Position numbers and translations under genes: made by a program
Shown: piece by piece, positions 20,501 through 28,486 of the stretch
Layout of the letters: every line of letters begins with the position of its first letter
Position numbering within the stretch: position 1 is the first letter of the stretch
NCBI GenBank assembly: GCA_003490145.1
Contig: QULQ01000016.1
Location: 1 to 64,000, forward strand
Reading direction: 5' to 3'
Length of the DNA stretch: 64,000 nt
From: Lachnospiraceae bacterium OM04-12BH
GTDB taxonomy: Bacteria; Bacillota; Clostridia; Lachnospirales; Lachnospiraceae
Notes under the pieces: model-generated
Told to the model about the DNA's origin: nothing
Seen by the model: the letters and a program-made list of their open reading frames with translations, nothing else
Databases searched by the model: none

Positions 20501-23351
20501 GGATGTCCGTATCTATGACACCATAGAGGACGCAGACGGAAAAGAGCGCCGCGTACTAAACGCCAAGGAGACCACTCTGGCTGCCCAAAAACAGCAGGCT
20601 ATCCGGGAAGCCTTTAGGGACTGGATCTGGAGAGACCCGGAGCGCCGCCAGACTTTGGTGCGCCAGTATAACGAAGAAATGAACTCTACCCGTCCCCGCG
20701 AGTATGATGGCAGCCATATCACTTTTGGCGGCATGAACCCAGCCATTACCCTGCGGGAACACCAGAAAAGTGCCATCGCCCATGTGCTGTATGGCGGAAA
20801 TACCCTGCTGGCACACGAAGTAGGCGCGGGCAAAACCTTTGAGATGGTGGCCGCTGCGATGGAAGCCAAACGCCTGGGCTTGTGCCAGAAATCTCTCTTT
20901 GTGGTTCCCAACCACCTGACTGAGCAGTGGGCATCGGAGTTTCTGCGCCTCTATCCTTCTGCCAACATCTTAGTCACAACCAAAAAGGACTTTGAGACCC
21001 ATAACCGCAAGAAGTTCTGCGCCCGTATTGCGACCGGTGACTACGACGCCATCATCATGGGACACAGCCAGTTTGAGCGTATCCCCATCAGCCGGGAGCG
21101 TCAGGAACGGCTTCTCTATGAGCAGATCGACGAGATCACCGAGGGTATCGCAGAGGTGCAGGCCAGCGGCGGCGAGCGTTTTACCGTCAAGCAGCTGGAG
21201 CGTACCAGAAAGTCTCTGGAAGCCAGACTGGAAAAGCTGCAAGCCGAGGGGCGAAAAGATGATGTGGTAACTTTTGAGCAGCTGGGTGTGGACCGGCTGT
21301 TTGTGGACGAGGCCCACAACTACAAGAACCTGTTTTTATACACAAAAATGCGGAATGTGGCTGGCCTTTCCACATCGGACGCGCAGAAATCCTCCGATAT
21401 GTTTGCCAAGTGCCGCTATATGGATGAGATCACCGGAAACCGTGGCGTGATCTTTGCCACCGGCACACCGGTCAGCAACTCCATGACCGAGCTTTACACC
21501 ATGCAGCGTTATCTTCAATATGAACGCCTGCAAGAACTGAACATGACCCACTTCGACTGCTGGGCTTCCCGATTTGGGGAGACCGTCACAGCATTAGAGC
21601 TGGCACCGGAAGGCACCGGCTACCGGGCAAGAACGAGATTCAGCAAGTTCTTTAATCTGCCGGAGCTGATGAACCTGTTCAAAGAAGTGGCGGACATTAA
21701 GACTGCCGACCAGTTAAATCTCCCTACCCCGGAAGTGGAGTACCACAACATCGTGGCGCAGCCCACCGAACATCAGCAGGAAATGGTCAAAGCTCTTTCG
21801 GAGCGTGCATCGCTGGTACACAGCGGAACTGTTGACCCGTCCCAGGATAACATGCTCAAGATTACCTCGGATGGCCGTAAGTTGGGGCTTGACCAGAGGA
21901 TCGTCAACCAGATGCTGCCGGACGAACCTGGCACAAAGGTCAATCAGTGTGTGGACAACATCATGCAGATCTGGCGGGACGGCAAAGCTGACAAGCTGAC
22001 CCAGCTGGTGTTCTGCGACATTTCTACACCACAGGCCAAAGCTCCTGCAAGCAAGGCGGCGAAAACGCTGGATAATCCACTGCTTCACGCATTGGAAGGC
22101 GCTGTGCCTCTGCCGGAGCAGGAACCGGTCTTTACGGTATATGACGATATTCGTCAGAAACTCATTGCTCAGGGAATGCCTGCCGACCAGATCGCTTTTA
22201 TCCATGAAGCCAACACCGAAGTGCGGAAAAAGGAGCTGTTCTCTAAGGTCCGTACCGGTCAGGTTCGTGTCCTTTTGGGAAGCACCGCAAAGATGGGCGC
22301 AGGCACCAATGTGCAAGACCGTCTGGTGGCACTTCATGACCTGGACTGTCCGTGGAGACCGGGAGACCTTGCCCAGCGCAAGGGCCGTATCGAGCGCCAG
22401 GGCAACCAGAATCCTCTTGTCCATGTGTACCGCTATGTGACCGAAGGAACCTTTGACGCATACCTCTGGCAGACGGTGGAGAATAAACAAAAATTCATCA
22501 GCCAGATCATGACTTCTAAATCGCCGGTGCGCTCCTGCGATGATGTGGATGAAACCGCCCTCAGTTTTGCAGAGATCAAGGCTTTGTGTGCCGGAGACCC
22601 CCGTATCAAAGAGCGTATGGATTTGGATGTGGAGGTATCCCGCCTGAAGCTGATGAAAGCCGACCACCAGAGCAAGCAATATCGTCTGGAGGACCAGCTG
22701 CTCAAATACTTCCCGGAGGAGATTGAAAAGCACAAAGGCTTTATCAAGGGCTTTGAATCCGATCTGGAGGTTTTGGCAGCGCACCCGCACCCGGAGGACG
22801 GTTTTGCTGGTATGGAAATCCGCGGCGATCTGCTGACCGATAAGGAGAACGCCGGCGCAGCACTTCTGGATGCCTGCAAGGAGGTCAAAACCTCCGATCC
22901 GGTGCAGATCGGCAGCTACCGGGGCTATGCCATATCCGTGGAATTTTCCGCATGGAAACAGGAGTATACGCTCCTGCTGAAAGGACAGATGACCCACCGG
23001 GCAACCCTTGGTACAGACCCTCGCGGAAATCTTACCCGTATCGACAATGCCCTCGCCCAGATGCCCCAGCGTCTGGAGGCGGCAAAGGCTCAGCTGGATA
23101 ACCTCTATCAGCAGCAGGCTGCCGCAAAGGAGGAAGTCGGAAAGCCATTCCTTTACGAAGAAGAACTGCGAAGCAAAAATGCCCGTCTGGTGGAGCTGGA
23201 TACTTTGCTCAACATCGACGAAAAGGGACAGGCACATGCAGAGGCTGTTGTTGCCAAAAGCACACGGACTTCGGTGCTGGACAGCCTGAAGCACCCGGTG
23301 ACGCCCCGCAGTACAGACAAGAAACCAAAACAGCATGAGGAGGTGCGATAA
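14562..23351 (+). CDS. Giant ArdC-like / N6-adenine methylase / SF2 helicase protein
   Basis: A 2,929-residue protein, the SNF2-type 'DNA methylase' of Tn1549-family ICEs. In order: ArdC-like N-domain (about 1-270, LYKYPFHEQLMIYAQRPDAT); a disordered Arg/Glu/Pro linker (about 258-376) that shares DNA with tnpV; LPD-type repeats; a methylase with LEPSMGVGNFFG (about 1410) and NVPF in place of NPPY (about 1474); a helicase with HEVGAGKT (Lys 2091), DEAH (2249-2252), ATGTPVSNS and QRKGRIERQGN (about 2605-2615); a coiled-coil tail. It probably protects and remodels the incoming element. AAAGGAGG precedes the ATG. Confidence 0.92.
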   Translation: MPTKAELYAQMADKVATQLTGSWQEWAGFLTTASRLYKYPFHEQLMIYAQRPDATACAEYDLWNEKMGRYVRRGSKGIALVDDSGDRPRLRYVFDISDTGTREHSRTPWLWQLEERYLDSVQAMLERTYDVSGEDLAGQLTEVAGKLAEEYWTEHQQDFFYIVDGSFLEEYDEYNIGVQFKAAATVSITYALMSRCGLEPERYFDHEDFMAIFDFNTPSTIGALGTAVSQINQQVLRQIGVTVRNAEREANQERSKQDEQSHDLHPERRLSDSRPEAEPAAGETPGQVRQDEENLPEGTPSHPLQPDVAEREAVPAPHRDRRDRPEQTGTDDAPAGEGSGSHRGTESQRSHEVGGPDEHLQSPGRGDPDGGAYQQLTLNLFLSEAEQIQSIDEAENVAHTSSAFSFAQNDIDHVLRLGGNTDRQRERVVAAFEKQKTTAEIAEILKTLYHGGNGLGSVSVWYAEDGIHLSHGKSVRYDRSAQVISWESAAERIGELLESGQFASNVELAEAAGYERSLLAEKLWHLYHDFSDKARDSGYLSCLSGIQRTGFPEETAWLAEQLSDPAFRQTLKEEYAAFWTAYQQDRDLLRFHYHRPREIWENLKDLDLPRRTFFSDLSQVPTVQHFITEDEIDAAMTGGSSFAGGKGRIYAFFMENHTDKEKVRFLKDEYGIGGRSHALSGATHSGEDHDGKGLHYKKQDCPDVHLNWEKVAKRITSLVQKGRYLTEQEQAQYDKIQAEKDLAEEDAIHAQQPEIEEETPKPTLREQFEQYKPVVTAAISEDVAYRNACGHSDRENAVIEGNAAVRRAVLGSKDMELIRLYSDVPEFRQRLHREVIDETYPKLHELLRPLSQEDIDTALCAWNGNIESKHAVVRYMKDHAREKDTAAWLAQEYGGSNSNSLFVVRAGSPEETQLPWPKVQRRLAQLIQEDRFYTEEEQDRFDDIDPIAIREALEERGIVNGQVADPEKLDNDPFIQQVMSDVEQIAAAETEQTSEVAISDEEYDAVRRPTPQRTSYDPAAPVYAVGDTVYIEDDAYQITELREDTVQLLPTGMVYPIYRAERKEQFEQLLRADRRNAYYTEFLPTDPDKADQDLRDVLAHGLMDEADKKKISTLLQSGRSNSEIAYWLSRAYSGEIETLNLETGDIADYRTTAQGIELEVMDAEEKRLAMLYFRWDEVAPLLRGMYARQQDGFGQEQPQPATESPTFHSETMAVYPGDKNNLPYDVVVERLHIEEPEPPAPVTEPEKTFEEVLDEHPVSIQVNGQWQTFPNAKAAEKASYEEYKANLRRNAKNFRITDEHLGEGGPKAKFQANVNAIRLLKELESAGQQASPEQQEVLSRYVGWGGLADAFDPEKPAWALEYAQLKELLTPEEYAAARSSTLNAHYTSPTVIQAIYEAVGRMGFETGNILEPSMGVGNFFGMLPEEMRNSRLYGVELDPVSGRIAKQLYPKADITVGGFETTDRRDFFDLAIGNVPFGQYQVNDKTYNKLNFSIHNYFFAKALDQVRPGGVVAFVTSRYTMDAKDSTVRRYLAQRAELLGAIRLPNDAFKKNAGAEVVSDIIFLQKRDRPLDIAPEWTQTGQTEDGFAINRYFIDHPEMVLGRQEPVSTVHGMDYTVNPIEGLELSDQLHDAVKYIHGTYQEAELPELGEGEAIDTSIPADPNVKNYSYAIVDGQVYYRENSRMVRPDLNATAEARVKGLVGLRDCVQELIDLQMDAAVPDSTITQKQAELNSLYDSFSAKYGLINDRANRLAYADDSSYYLLCALEVIDEDGKLERKADMFTKRTIKPHQAVATVDTASEALAVSISEKACVDMSYMSRLTGKTKEALAGELQGVIFRVPGQLKQDGTPHYVTADEYLSGNVRRKLRQAQRAAQQDPSFAVNVEALTAAQPKDLDASEIEVRLGATWIDKEYIQQFMYETFNTPFYLQRSIEVNYSSFTAEWQIKGKSSVSYNDVAAYTTYGTSRANAYKILEDSLNLRDVRIYDTIEDADGKERRVLNAKETTLAAQKQQAIREAFRDWIWRDPERRQTLVRQYNEEMNSTRPREYDGSHITFGGMNPAITLREHQKSAIAHVLYGGNTLLAHEVGAGKTFEMVAAAMEAKRLGLCQKSLFVVPNHLTEQWASEFLRLYPSANILVTTKKDFETHNRKKFCARIATGDYDAIIMGHSQFERIPISRERQERLLYEQIDEITEGIAEVQASGGERFTVKQLERTRKSLEARLEKLQAEGRKDDVVTFEQLGVDRLFVDEAHNYKNLFLYTKMRNVAGLSTSDAQKSSDMFAKCRYMDEITGNRGVIFATGTPVSNSMTELYTMQRYLQYERLQELNMTHFDCWASRFGETVTALELAPEGTGYRARTRFSKFFNLPELMNLFKEVADIKTADQLNLPTPEVEYHNIVAQPTEHQQEMVKALSERASLVHSGTVDPSQDNMLKITSDGRKLGLDQRIVNQMLPDEPGTKVNQCVDNIMQIWRDGKADKLTQLVFCDISTPQAKAPASKAAKTLDNPLLHALEGAVPLPEQEPVFTVYDDIRQKLIAQGMPADQIAFIHEANTEVRKKELFSKVRTGQVRVLLGSTAKMGAGTNVQDRLVALHDLDCPWRPGDLAQRKGRIERQGNQNPLVHVYRYVTEGTFDAYLWQTVENKQKFISQIMTSKSPVRSCDDVDETALSFAEIKALCAGDPRIKERMDLDVEVSRLKLMKADHQSKQYRLEDQLLKYFPEEIEKHKGFIKGFESDLEVLAAHPHPEDGFAGMEIRGDLLTDKENAGAALLDACKEVKTSDPVQIGSYRGYAISVEFSAWKQEYTLLLKGQMTHRATLGTDPRGNLTRIDNALAQMPQRLEAAKAQLDNLYQQQAAAKEEVGKPFLYEEELRSKNARLVELDTLLNIDEKGQAHAEAVVAKSTRTSVLDSLKHPVTPRSTDKKPKQHEEVR
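15334..15690 (+). CDS. tnpV: TnpV-like transposon protein, overprinted in the helicase gene
   Basis: A 118-residue protein in the +1 frame relative to the surrounding giant gene. YGRMRKTYLKEHRPILYNQM, LLSEKLYPHLIEID and an EEILMAELINS end match TnpV proteins of Gram-positive transposons. It has its own AAAGGAG nine to ten bases before the ATG and ends with TGA inside the host gene. The giant protein over the same bases is a low-complexity linker, so the constraint lies in the tnpV frame. Its function is unknown. Confidence 0.82.
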   Translation: MNNPMTYIQNGDYQIPDLKLSQQPEKPLGKYGRMRKTYLKEHRPILYNQMLLSEKLYPHLIEIDETAQSRLEQMMLQLAKEAGATEELKASDPMKWVGLMNTCKAQAEEILMAELINS

Positions 23352-23352
23352 C

Positions 23353-24159
23353 ATGAATACCAATAATCTGAATGCGGCCATTTATGAAAAGATGGCCACT
23401 GAGCAGGAAAAATACAGGGACTGGTTGAAAAGCCAGCCCCCGGAAGAAATCCTGCACCACACCTATGAATATACTGTCCGTGAGGATATTGTGATGGCGA
23501 TGGAGGAGCTGGAGCTGACCGACGCCCAGGCCCAGGCACTTTTGGAATCTTCTTCGCCGTTGGCGGATGTGTACCGCTATTTTGAAAAGCTGGAGACCGG
23601 CTATATGGATGTGATCCGGGACAGCATTGAGAACCGTGCCGACTATGTGTGCAGAGCCAAAGAGGAACTGCGAACAACACCGGTCTATCCGCATTCAGCT
23701 GCCTATGCGAGAGAACATGGGGAAATGGCACAGTACAACCTCTCATATCAGGCGAACAGCGCCTGCAAAGAAGCTATTGAGCAGACCATCAGCGCCCACT
23801 ATGCAGAGAATCGGCTGGATACGGAGACGGCGGTCAAAGATGTGCTGGAAAAGTTCGGGACGGAACGGGTACAGTTTATTCTTGCCAACACCATCCAGCG
23901 CAAGAACTATGACGGGCGTATCTCTCAGGACAATAAAGCATGGGCAAAAACCATTCCCATGCTGGAGGACAGCGGCGCTTCCCGCCACAGTGCCTATCTG
24001 GTGGTAGATCAGGTCAATCCCGGTTTGACCGACCTGTTCACCAGACAGTTCCGAAAAGTCGCTCAAGAACAGCAGAAAAGTTCTGTCCTGCAAAAGCTCA
24101 AGCAGGAACCGCCTGCCCGCAAGCCTGCCGCCCCGAAAAAACGGGAGCCGGAGCGATAA
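23353..24159 (+). CDS. DUF3849 family protein
   Basis: A 268-residue protein. The central part (YPHSAAYAREHGEMAQYNLS, then NSACKEAIEQTI and LDTETAVKDVLEKFG) is typical of DUF3849, common in ICEs next to the methylase-helicase; function unknown. The C-terminus is a Lys/Pro/Ala tail. I chose ATG 23353, after GAGGAGGTGCG and directly after the helicase stop, over the in-frame start inside the helicase gene. Confidence 0.82.
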   Translation: MNTNNLNAAIYEKMATEQEKYRDWLKSQPPEEILHHTYEYTVREDIVMAMEELELTDAQAQALLESSSPLADVYRYFEKLETGYMDVIRDSIENRADYVCRAKEELRTTPVYPHSAAYAREHGEMAQYNLSYQANSACKEAIEQTISAHYAENRLDTETAVKDVLEKFGTERVQFILANTIQRKNYDGRISQDNKAWAKTIPMLEDSGASRHSAYLVVDQVNPGLTDLFTRQFRKVAQEQQKSSVLQKLKQEPPARKPAAPKKREPER

Positions 24160-24161
24160 CT

Positions 24162-24500
24162 ATGGCAAAGCGCAAGCGGGATGTTCCGGTGCTGTTTTGG
24201 GTGTCAGCAGAGGAACTGGAGTTGATCCATCAAAAGATGCAGCAATACGGGACAGAGAATTTGAGCGCTTATCTGCGGAAAATGGCGCTGGATGGTTATG
24301 TGGTCAAGCTGGAACTGCCGGAGCTGAAGGAGTTGGTTTCCCTGATGCGCCGAAGCAGCAACAACTTGAATCAGCTGACCCGCAAAGTGCATGAGACCGG
24401 GCGGGTTTATAATGCTGACTTGGAGGATATATCCCAGCGGCAGGAACAACTGTGGGAGGGTGTAAAGGAAATCCTTACCCAACTCTCCAAACTTTCATAA
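24162..24500 (+). CDS. mobC: MobC-like relaxosome accessory protein
   Basis: A 112-residue protein with a ribbon-helix-helix-like N-terminus (VPVLFWVSAEELELIHQKM, then AYLRKMALDG) and LVSLMRRSSNNLNQLTRKVH, the conserved stretch of MobC/MbeC mobilisation proteins. It would bind oriT and help the relaxase at 26852. Its ATG lies two bases after the DUF3849 stop, and a terminator follows. Confidence 0.85.
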   Translation: MAKRKRDVPVLFWVSAEELELIHQKMQQYGTENLSAYLRKMALDGYVVKLELPELKELVSLMRRSSNNLNQLTRKVHETGRVYNADLEDISQRQEQLWEGVKEILTQLSKLS

Positions 24501-24521
24501 CAGGGATAGATACTCCATTTG

Positions 24522-24567
24522 CGGAGGGAGGAACGGCGTTTCTTCGCCGCACCTTCCTCCGGTTTTT
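24522..24567 (+). terminator. Intrinsic terminator after mobC
   Basis: CGGAGGGAGG pairs with CCTTCCTCCG, with an inner GGCG/CGCC stem around TTTCTT, followed by GTTTTTCTTTTTG. It lies in the 151-bp gap after mobC. Confidence 0.8.
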
Positions 24568-24651
24568 CTTTTTGTCTGTATCCTTGTCTTTTGCCTGTCC
24601 GCACCGGATAATATGAGTAGAATAAGAAGCGTAGTAAAGGAGTGAAAACAG

Positions 24652-24954
24652 ATGCTGACCTTTGAAAAGGTGCTGGAGATTTTTGCGGATTACCTGACCG
24701 CAGACGAGACCATAGAAGTTTATATCAGCCGCCATGGATGTGTAAGAGTTGAATTTGACCAGGATTTTCACTATTGCTCTGGCGAGGTGTGCCATACTCC
24801 CAAGGAACTGTTCAATCTCTTAGCTGATGATTACCGGACTTATGTGGAGATTGAACTGACCAAAGGCAGACGGGAGTTGACGGAAGATGATGAGAGAGAA
24901 GCGGATGCCTTGTGCAAACGGTATCTGGAGCGTTGGAGGGAGGAACTGGAATGA
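24652..24954 (+). CDS. Conserved ICE hypothetical protein
   Basis: A 100-residue acidic protein (LTFEKVLEIFADYLTADETI; HTPKELFNLLADDYRTYVEI). No recognised domain. It is preceded by AAAGGAGTG and overlaps the next membrane protein gene by four bases, and similar proteins sit at this place in Tn1549-type elements. Confidence 0.75.
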   Translation: MLTFEKVLEIFADYLTADETIEVYISRHGCVRVEFDQDFHYCSGEVCHTPKELFNLLADDYRTYVEIELTKGRRELTEDDEREADALCKRYLERWREELE

Positions 24955-25250
24955 AGATTTTGAAATGCTTGCTGATGATTGTAACTGCACCGGTCGTTTT
25001 GGTGTTGACGCTTTTTGTCTGGCTCTGCATGGGGCTGATCTACATATCTGGTCTGGTGCTTGGTCTGCTCAGCACGGTAATTGCTCTACTTGGCGTGGCT
25101 GTGCTTATTACCTATTCCCCGCAGAATGGTGCAATTTTGCTGATTATGGCATTTTTGATTAGCCCGATGGGACTGCCGCTGGCTGCGATCTGGCTGCTGG
25201 GAAAGGTGCAGAGTTTGAAATTTGCGATCCAGGATTGGGTGTATGGGTAA
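24951..25250 (+). CDS. CD1845-like small membrane protein
   Basis: A 99-residue protein with three or four hydrophobic segments covering most of its length, ending in LKFAIQDWVYG. Size, topology and neighbours match the CD1845-type membrane proteins of clostridial conjugative transposons. ATG 24951 overlaps the previous stop (ATGA). Its role is not known. Confidence 0.75.
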   Translation: MKILKCLLMIVTAPVVLVLTLFVWLCMGLIYISGLVLGLLSTVIALLGVAVLITYSPQNGAILLIMAFLISPMGLPLAAIWLLGKVQSLKFAIQDWVYG

Positions 25251-25278
25251 ATGATGTGAATATAATTTGGAATGAAAA

Positions 25279-25325
25279 AGAAGCAGGACAATGGGAGATG
25301 AGACCCAATGCCCTGCTTCTCTGTT
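25279..25325. terminator. Bidirectional terminator between convergent genes
   Basis: AGAAGCAGG (25279-25287) pairs with CCTGCTTCT (25312-25320) and is flanked by A-rich and T-rich sequence, so it can serve both the membrane-protein gene and the minus-strand gene. Confidence 0.6.
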
Positions 25326-26737
25326 TATTCGGAACGAACTGTAATATATTTTTGATTGCGACTTTTAGGTTTATCGGGAATAGTCATTTCTAATTGCCCG
25401 GATTCTAAAAGCGGATTGATATGCTTCAAAGTGAAGTTTCTTAAATCTTTGAAGCCGCAAAATACTGCAAGCTCTTTCTTGGATTTTGGTGTTGTGCAAA
25501 AAGCCAAAATCTGTTTGGACACCGTTGATAGTTCAATAACTTGGTGGGTAACTTGGTGGATAACTTGGTGGGCGTCACCCTCTAAGTTGTAGTTTACATT
25601 TTTCAAGATGACTCTGAAATCTGTTGCTGTTGAGGTAAATTCAGGCTTATATGCCGCTGTATATCCAGGTAGCTTTTCGGTTTCACTGACGATTTTGCGT
25701 AGGCCACTTCCACGGCGTTCCATGTACTTCATGCGGTGGAACAGGTCAGCAATCACAGGGTTTCGTCGCATGGAACGGATACTGTAAATATCGTATTCCT
25801 GAATTGAGCCGCCGCCAAACATACCGCCCGGAGATGTGATTTCCACCCGATCATCAAACATATCAATATGGATTTCGCTGCCAAGCACAATATAATCACG
25901 ATGGATAAGCGCATTGACAAGAGCCTCTGTCACAGCTCGTTCAGCATAATCCGGCTTGTCTACCCGATACTGTGCCTCTTTGACAAAACGGACTTTGGAA
26001 TTATTGCGAATAAATTCACTGCCGCTTTTCAGTAGATAAATCAGATTCCCTTCGTATTCTTTATCGTCCAGCGCATCATCAAAGATAGAGCCTTTTTCCA
26101 AGCCATTCCACCGGGTACAGAACATACGAGAGTTATAAACCGTGTGCTGATCGGTCATGAGCTTTCCGGCATTGGTCAAGACCCCATTTTTGTCAGCCAA
26201 ACCGAAGGAGACATAATCTGATGGCTCAAAGCGGAGACCAGTCCGTTCCAGATAGGTTGCTTCCAGAAGTGTAAAGCTGTAATCCTTTTTTACCGCATCT
26301 GTTGTTAGGGTATCAAAGGATTGATTGTTTCCCTTTAAGATCAGTTCATTCACAATGTAATCCGGGGCAATTACGCTTTCATTTCCAACACGGATATATG
26401 CTTCCATTACGCCGTCTGCCTTGTAATAATAAGGGGTGCTGCGGCCGGGAGAAACCTCCAGAGCTAATAGATTTTTACCATCTTCCTGCAATGGCTTTAA
26501 GATAAACTGCGGTAATGGTGTGATACGTTCTTTGATTAAGCGGCTGATCGCTTCAGCATCCTTTTGAACATCAGACAAGCCGATAGGCTTCCGGTCATCA
26601 GAGACCCCGAAAAACAGAGTGCCGCCGATTCCATTGGAAAAGGCACTGACACTTTTTAACCAGCTTTTGGGTTTCTTTATTTCAAGTGCAACTTTGAAAT
26701 CACATTCGGTTGCTTCAGCAATGAGCTGTTCTATCAT
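25325..26737 (-). CDS. AlbA_2 (schlafen-like) ATP-binding putative regulator
   Basis: A 470-residue protein. The N-terminal AlbA_2 domain has ECDFKVALE...KSVSAFSNGIGGTLFFGVSD (about 12-50); the middle carries a GHKL-like ATP-binding segment (EALVNALIHRDY, DRVEITSPGGM); the C-terminus has a glutamine/histidine repeat (HQVIHQVTHQVIE) and a winged-helix-like end. Such proteins are often called RecG-related or putative transcriptional regulators. I chose ATG 26737, eight bases after GGAGGGA, over upstream in-frame starts inside the relaxase region. It is transcribed divergently from the relaxase gene, which suggests a regulatory link. Confidence 0.85.
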   Translation of the reverse strand: MIEQLIAEATECDFKVALEIKKPKSWLKSVSAFSNGIGGTLFFGVSDDRKPIGLSDVQKDAEAISRLIKERITPLPQFILKPLQEDGKNLLALEVSPGRSTPYYYKADGVMEAYIRVGNESVIAPDYIVNELILKGNNQSFDTLTTDAVKKDYSFTLLEATYLERTGLRFEPSDYVSFGLADKNGVLTNAGKLMTDQHTVYNSRMFCTRWNGLEKGSIFDDALDDKEYEGNLIYLLKSGSEFIRNNSKVRFVKEAQYRVDKPDYAERAVTEALVNALIHRDYIVLGSEIHIDMFDDRVEITSPGGMFGGGSIQEYDIYSIRSMRRNPVIADLFHRMKYMERRGSGLRKIVSETEKLPGYTAAYKPEFTSTATDFRVILKNVNYNLEGDAHQVIHQVTHQVIELSTVSKQILAFCTTPKSKKELAVFCGFKDLRNFTLKHINPLLESGQLEMTIPDKPKSRNQKYITVRSE

Positions 26738-26773
26738 AAAATCCCTCCTTTGAGGTATTGGTAGTTTCTTTAT

Positions 26774-26802
26774 ATTATACCCATAAGGAGAGTTTATTTC
26801 AA
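26774..26802 (-). promoter_or_regulatory. Promoter of the AlbA_2 gene
   Basis: On the minus strand TTGAAA and TATAAT are separated by 17 bases, about 40 bases before the start codon. It lies in the 114-bp divergent gap shared with the relaxase. Confidence 0.7.
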
Positions 26803-26851
26803 CGATAGGCACAAAGAGTTCAGAGAAAATATTTTGAGAGGAGGGCTTTTT

Positions 26852-28264
26852 ATGGCAACTACAAGAATCATGCCGCTTCATGTCGGCAAAGGCCGCACAG
26901 AGAGTCGGGCGATCAGTGACATCATCGACTATGTAGCAAATCCACAGAAAACAGATGACGGCAAGCTCATTACCAGCTATGCGTGTGACAGCCGGACTGC
27001 GGATGCAGAGTTTCTTCTGGCAAAGCGGCAGTACATTGCCGCTACCGGACGAGTGCGTGGCGCGGATGATGTGATTGCCTATCATGTGCGCCAGTCCTTC
27101 CGCCCCGGTGAGATTACCCAAGAAGAAGCAAACCGGCTGGGCGTAGAATTTGCAAGGCGTTTTACCAAAGGCAATCATGCTTTTGTGGTATGCACGCACA
27201 TAGACAAGTCGCACATTCATAATCACATTATCTGGTCATCGGTCAGCTTAGAATATGACCGGAAGTTCCGAAACTTTTGGGGCAGCACCAAGGCGGTTCG
27301 TCGGCTAAGTGACACCATCTGTATTGAGAATGGACTGTCCATTGTAGAGAATCCGAAACTTCACGGAAAGAGCTATAACAAATGGCTGGGCGATCAGGCA
27401 AAGCCATCTCACCGAGAGCTGCTTCGTGTGGCGATTGACAACGCATTATCACAAAGTCCTGCTGACTTTGAAGAACTGCTGAAGCTGTTGCGAGAATATG
27501 GTTGTGAAGTCTCAAAGCGCGGAAAATCGTATCGACTGAAACTCTCTGGTTGGGAGAAAGCCGCCCGCATGGACAGTCTGGGCGAAGGATATGGATTGGA
27601 AGATTTGCGAGCAGTTCTCTCCGGGGAGAAAGCACATACCCTGCGAAAGAAAACAGTCACACAGGCAGAGCCGCCGAAGGTCAATCTGCTGGTGGACATT
27701 CAGGCAAAATTGCAGGCTGGAAAAGGTGCTGGCTATGCTCGATGGGCTAAAGTTTTTAATCTGAAACAAATGGCGCAGACCATGAATTACCTGTCAGAGA
27801 ACAATCTGCTGGAGTATGCGGTTTTGGAAAAAAAGGCTGCGGCTGCCACGGCACATCACAATGAACTTTCGGCGCAGATCAAAGCGGCTGAAAAGCGCAT
27901 GGCAGAGATCGCTGTTCTGCGTACTCACATCGTAAATTATGCCAAGACCCGTGAGGTCTATGTGGCATACCGCAAGGCGGGATACTCTAAGAAATTCCGG
28001 GAGGAACATGAGGAAGAAATTCTGCTCCATCAGGCTGCTAAGAATGCCTTTGATGAGATGGGCGTCAAGAAGCTGCCCAAGGTCAAAGAGTTGCAGACGG
28101 AGTACGCGAAATTGCTGGAAGAAAAGAAAAAGACCTATGCCGAGTACCGGCGTTCCCGTGAGAAAATGCGGGAGCTTTTAACGGCAAAGGCAAATGTAGA
28201 TCGAGTGCTGAAAATGGAGGTAGAACAGGATGTTGAAAAAGAAAAAGACCACGGCCAGCGGTAA
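26852..28264 (+). CDS. Relaxase/mobilisation nuclease
   Basis: A 470-residue MobA/VirD2-type relaxase that nicks oriT and pilots the transferred strand. The HUH metal motif is SHIHNHIIW (His 121, 123, 125); a tyrosine in DIIDYVANP near residue 30 is a nucleophile candidate; the C-terminal third is a long coiled coil. It is the Tn1549 relaxase type. I use ATG 26852, after GAGAGGAGGG, not the in-frame start 18 bases upstream. A dense block of hairpins follows immediately. Confidence 0.93.
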   Translation: MATTRIMPLHVGKGRTESRAISDIIDYVANPQKTDDGKLITSYACDSRTADAEFLLAKRQYIAATGRVRGADDVIAYHVRQSFRPGEITQEEANRLGVEFARRFTKGNHAFVVCTHIDKSHIHNHIIWSSVSLEYDRKFRNFWGSTKAVRRLSDTICIENGLSIVENPKLHGKSYNKWLGDQAKPSHRELLRVAIDNALSQSPADFEELLKLLREYGCEVSKRGKSYRLKLSGWEKAARMDSLGEGYGLEDLRAVLSGEKAHTLRKKTVTQAEPPKVNLLVDIQAKLQAGKGAGYARWAKVFNLKQMAQTMNYLSENNLLEYAVLEKKAAAATAHHNELSAQIKAAEKRMAEIAVLRTHIVNYAKTREVYVAYRKAGYSKKFREEHEEEILLHQAAKNAFDEMGVKKLPKVKELQTEYAKLLEEKKKTYAEYRRSREKMRELLTAKANVDRVLKMEVEQDVEKEKDHGQR

Positions 28265-28281
28265 GCTGGTCCTGGTCAAAA

Positions 28282-28418
28282 GCGTTCGCAGAACGCGCAG
28301 CCACAGAATGAAATTCTGTGTTCAAAGGGGCTTGGGGGCGCTGCCCTCAACAAGCAAGCGGAGAGGAAAATCACGGAGGGATTTTCTTCTCTGCGGGCCT
28401 GTGTGTATTAACACAGGC
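28282..28418. repeat. Cluster of five hairpins after the relaxase
   Basis: In 137 bases: GCGTTC-gca-GAACGC (28282-28296), CACAGAAT-gaa-ATTCTGTG (28302-28320), GGGC-gct-GCCC (near 28336-28346), GAGAGGAAAATC with GATTTTCTTCTC (28361-28391) and GCCTGTGT-gtatta-ACACAGGC (28397-28418). None has a clean T-tract. It may be the mRNA 3' end, a structured RNA or part of a DNA-processing site. Confidence 0.6.
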
Positions 28419-28452
28419 ATTGCTTGCCTCTTTTCTCCGAAATTGAAAAGAA

Positions 28453-28485
28453 CCAGTGAGAGAATCGTTAAATTTCACTCACTGG
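28453..28485 (-). terminator. Terminator of the XRE regulator gene
   Basis: CCAGTGAG (28453-28460) pairs with CTCACTGG (28478-28485), immediately beyond the minus-strand stop; on that strand TTCTTTTC follows. Confidence 0.6.
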
Positions 28486-28486
28486 C

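Noticed and set aside
24522..24567. The hairpin after mobC as oriT
   Set aside because: The stem is followed by a long T-tract and fits a terminator; no nick-like motif can be recognised by eye.
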